Shown piece after piece: positions 24,669 through 25,419 of a stretch of DNA of 25,419 nucleotides. The translations under genes and the position numbers were made by a program. Below the pieces are notes generated by a model. That model was not told the DNA's origin. It ran no database searches and was given only the letters and a program-made list of their open reading frames with translations. Position 1 is the stretch's first letter, and each line of letters opens with the position of its first letter. This DNA is from DASPJL01 sp035628645 (GTDB lineage Bacteria > Bacteroidota > Bacteroidia > Cytophagales > Cyclobacteriaceae): positions 1-25,419 of the forward strand of contig DASPJL010000157.1 in NCBI GenBank assembly GCA_035628645.1, given 5' to 3'.

Positions 24669-25419
24669 ATGGCAGAAATCAAATTATCAGAATACGCCTT
24701 AATCGGAAATTCCCGATCGGCCGCCCTTGTATCACACAACGGTTCTATCGATTGGTGCTGTATTCCTGAGTTTGACTCTTCAAGTATTTTCGCCTCAATA
24801 CTCGATAGCAGGAAAGGCGGTTTTTTTTCAATTGCTCCCGTGCCTCCCTTTCGTTCGGTGCAAAGCTATTTGTCCGAAACAAACGTAGCGGAGACTTATT
24901 TTACCACTGACGAAGGTGAGGTCAGACTTTGGGATGCCTTTACTGTAATGGATGAGGAGGAAAAGACACGTGCACTTTTCCCGGATCATGAAATTCTCCG
25001 CATAATAGAAGGTGTATCTGGCACAGTACGGGTAAAGTTTGAGTATATGCCTAAAACATTTTATGGAAAAAACACTCCTCATCTCAGGGATTCCAAAAAA
25101 CTGGGAATCAATTTCTCCTGGAAAGGTCATTATTTCAATCTGCTGACTACCCTTCCGCCTTCCATGATTAGTATATCTGATGAAAGAAGTATGGCTCAGG
25201 CTGAATTTGAAGTGAAAAAAGGAGAGCGGGTAATATTTTCATTGAGCTACTCTAATCAAGGTCCGGCTGTTCTTCCTGAACTACACGCAACAGGCTATAA
25301 ACGAATGCTCAATACGATAAACTTCTGGAAAAACTGGCTGGACAAGTGCACATACGATGGGTTGTACAAGGAGCACGTCAAACGGAGTGCACTCGCACTG
25401 AAACTATTAACCTATGCAC
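24669..25419 (+). CDS. Glycoside hydrolase family 15-like (glucoamylase/trehalase), 5' part only
   Basis: The reading frame is open from ATG at 24669 to the window end (250 residues; the rest is missing). The start MAEIKLSEYALIGNSRSAALVSHNGSIDWCCIPEFDSSSIFASIL is the conserved N-terminus of bacterial GH15 'trehalase-like' proteins (I-G-N...A-L-V...GSIDW..P.FDS.S.FA.LLD). Then come EGEVRLWDAFTV and RIIEGVSGTVRVKFEY, the beta-sandwich domain before the (alpha/alpha)6 barrel, and FWKNWLDKCTYDGLYKEHVKRSALALKLL, where the barrel begins. The catalytic acids lie further on, beyond the window. No signal peptide, so a cytoplasmic alpha-glucoside hydrolase is expected; trehalose is the likeliest substrate of this subgroup but is not shown here. 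Confidence 0.9.
   Translation, partial: MAEIKLSEYALIGNSRSAALVSHNGSIDWCCIPEFDSSSIFASILDSRKGGFFSIAPVPPFRSVQSYLSETNVAETYFTTDEGEVRLWDAFTVMDEEEKTRALFPDHEILRIIEGVSGTVRVKFEYMPKTFYGKNTPHLRDSKKLGINFSWKGHYFNLLTTLPPSMISISDERSMAQAEFEVKKGERVIFSLSYSNQGPAVLPELHATGYKRMLNTINFWKNWLDKCTYDGLYKEHVKRSALALKLLTYA

Overview
The window looks like a chromosomal segment of a Bacteroidota bacterium, probably Cytophagales or Chitinophagales-like. The reasons are a low G+C by eye, an ECF sigma factor/FecR pair with a DUF4974-type FecR tail, STN plus carboxypeptidase-regulatory-like domains, two proteins ending in the type IX secretion (T9SS) 'YPNP' sorting domain, a DUF4494 protein, and few Shine-Dalgarno sites. No rRNA, tRNA, CRISPR array, transposase or phage gene was recognised. 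The genus cannot be read from the sequence.

Layout. Positions 102-2665 (minus strand) hold a translationally coupled pair: a soluble TPR-AAA ATPase followed by a TPR protein with a polytopic membrane tail. Divergent from it, 2922-8080 (plus) is a cell-surface-signalling locus: an ECF sigma factor, a FecR anti-sigma factor, an STN/regulatory-domain protein whose C-terminal half is a run of 16-residue repeats instead of a TonB-dependent barrel, and a second secreted repeat protein. The sigma operon and the second repeat gene carry near-identical ECF-type promoter sequences with the same 22-base register, so they are probably one regulon. A strong hairpin separates this from a T9SS-exported LRR/malectin protein (minus).

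Positions 10294-11004 appear largely non-coding. Two related, palindromic intergenic repeats (10886-10981 and 13941-14049) bracket three genes: a zinc alcohol dehydrogenase, its small membrane-anchored companion, and an HtrA-like protease without an export signal. Next come a hotdog acyl-CoA thioesterase (minus) and a T9SS-sorted PQQ-type beta-propeller protein (plus).

From 16717 to 24052 almost everything lies on the minus strand as single genes with wide gaps: a SpoIIAA/STAS-like protein, a 68-residue unknown, a nucleoside deaminase, a two-TM plus beta-rich protein resembling the CBASS effector Cap15 but with no cyclase nearby, a DUF4494 protein, a tiny membrane protein, an orphan MASE1 histidine kinase, a Zn-knuckle/alpha-CTD-like protein and a lipoprotein. 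The window ends inside a plus-strand GH15 glucoamylase/trehalase-like gene.

The most distinctive system is the FecI-FecR locus. It has the normal sigma/anti-sigma pair and the STN transducer domain, but the receptor barrel is replaced by a repeat domain with exact 16-residue periodicity, and a promoter-sharing paralogue supplies a second repeat protein.
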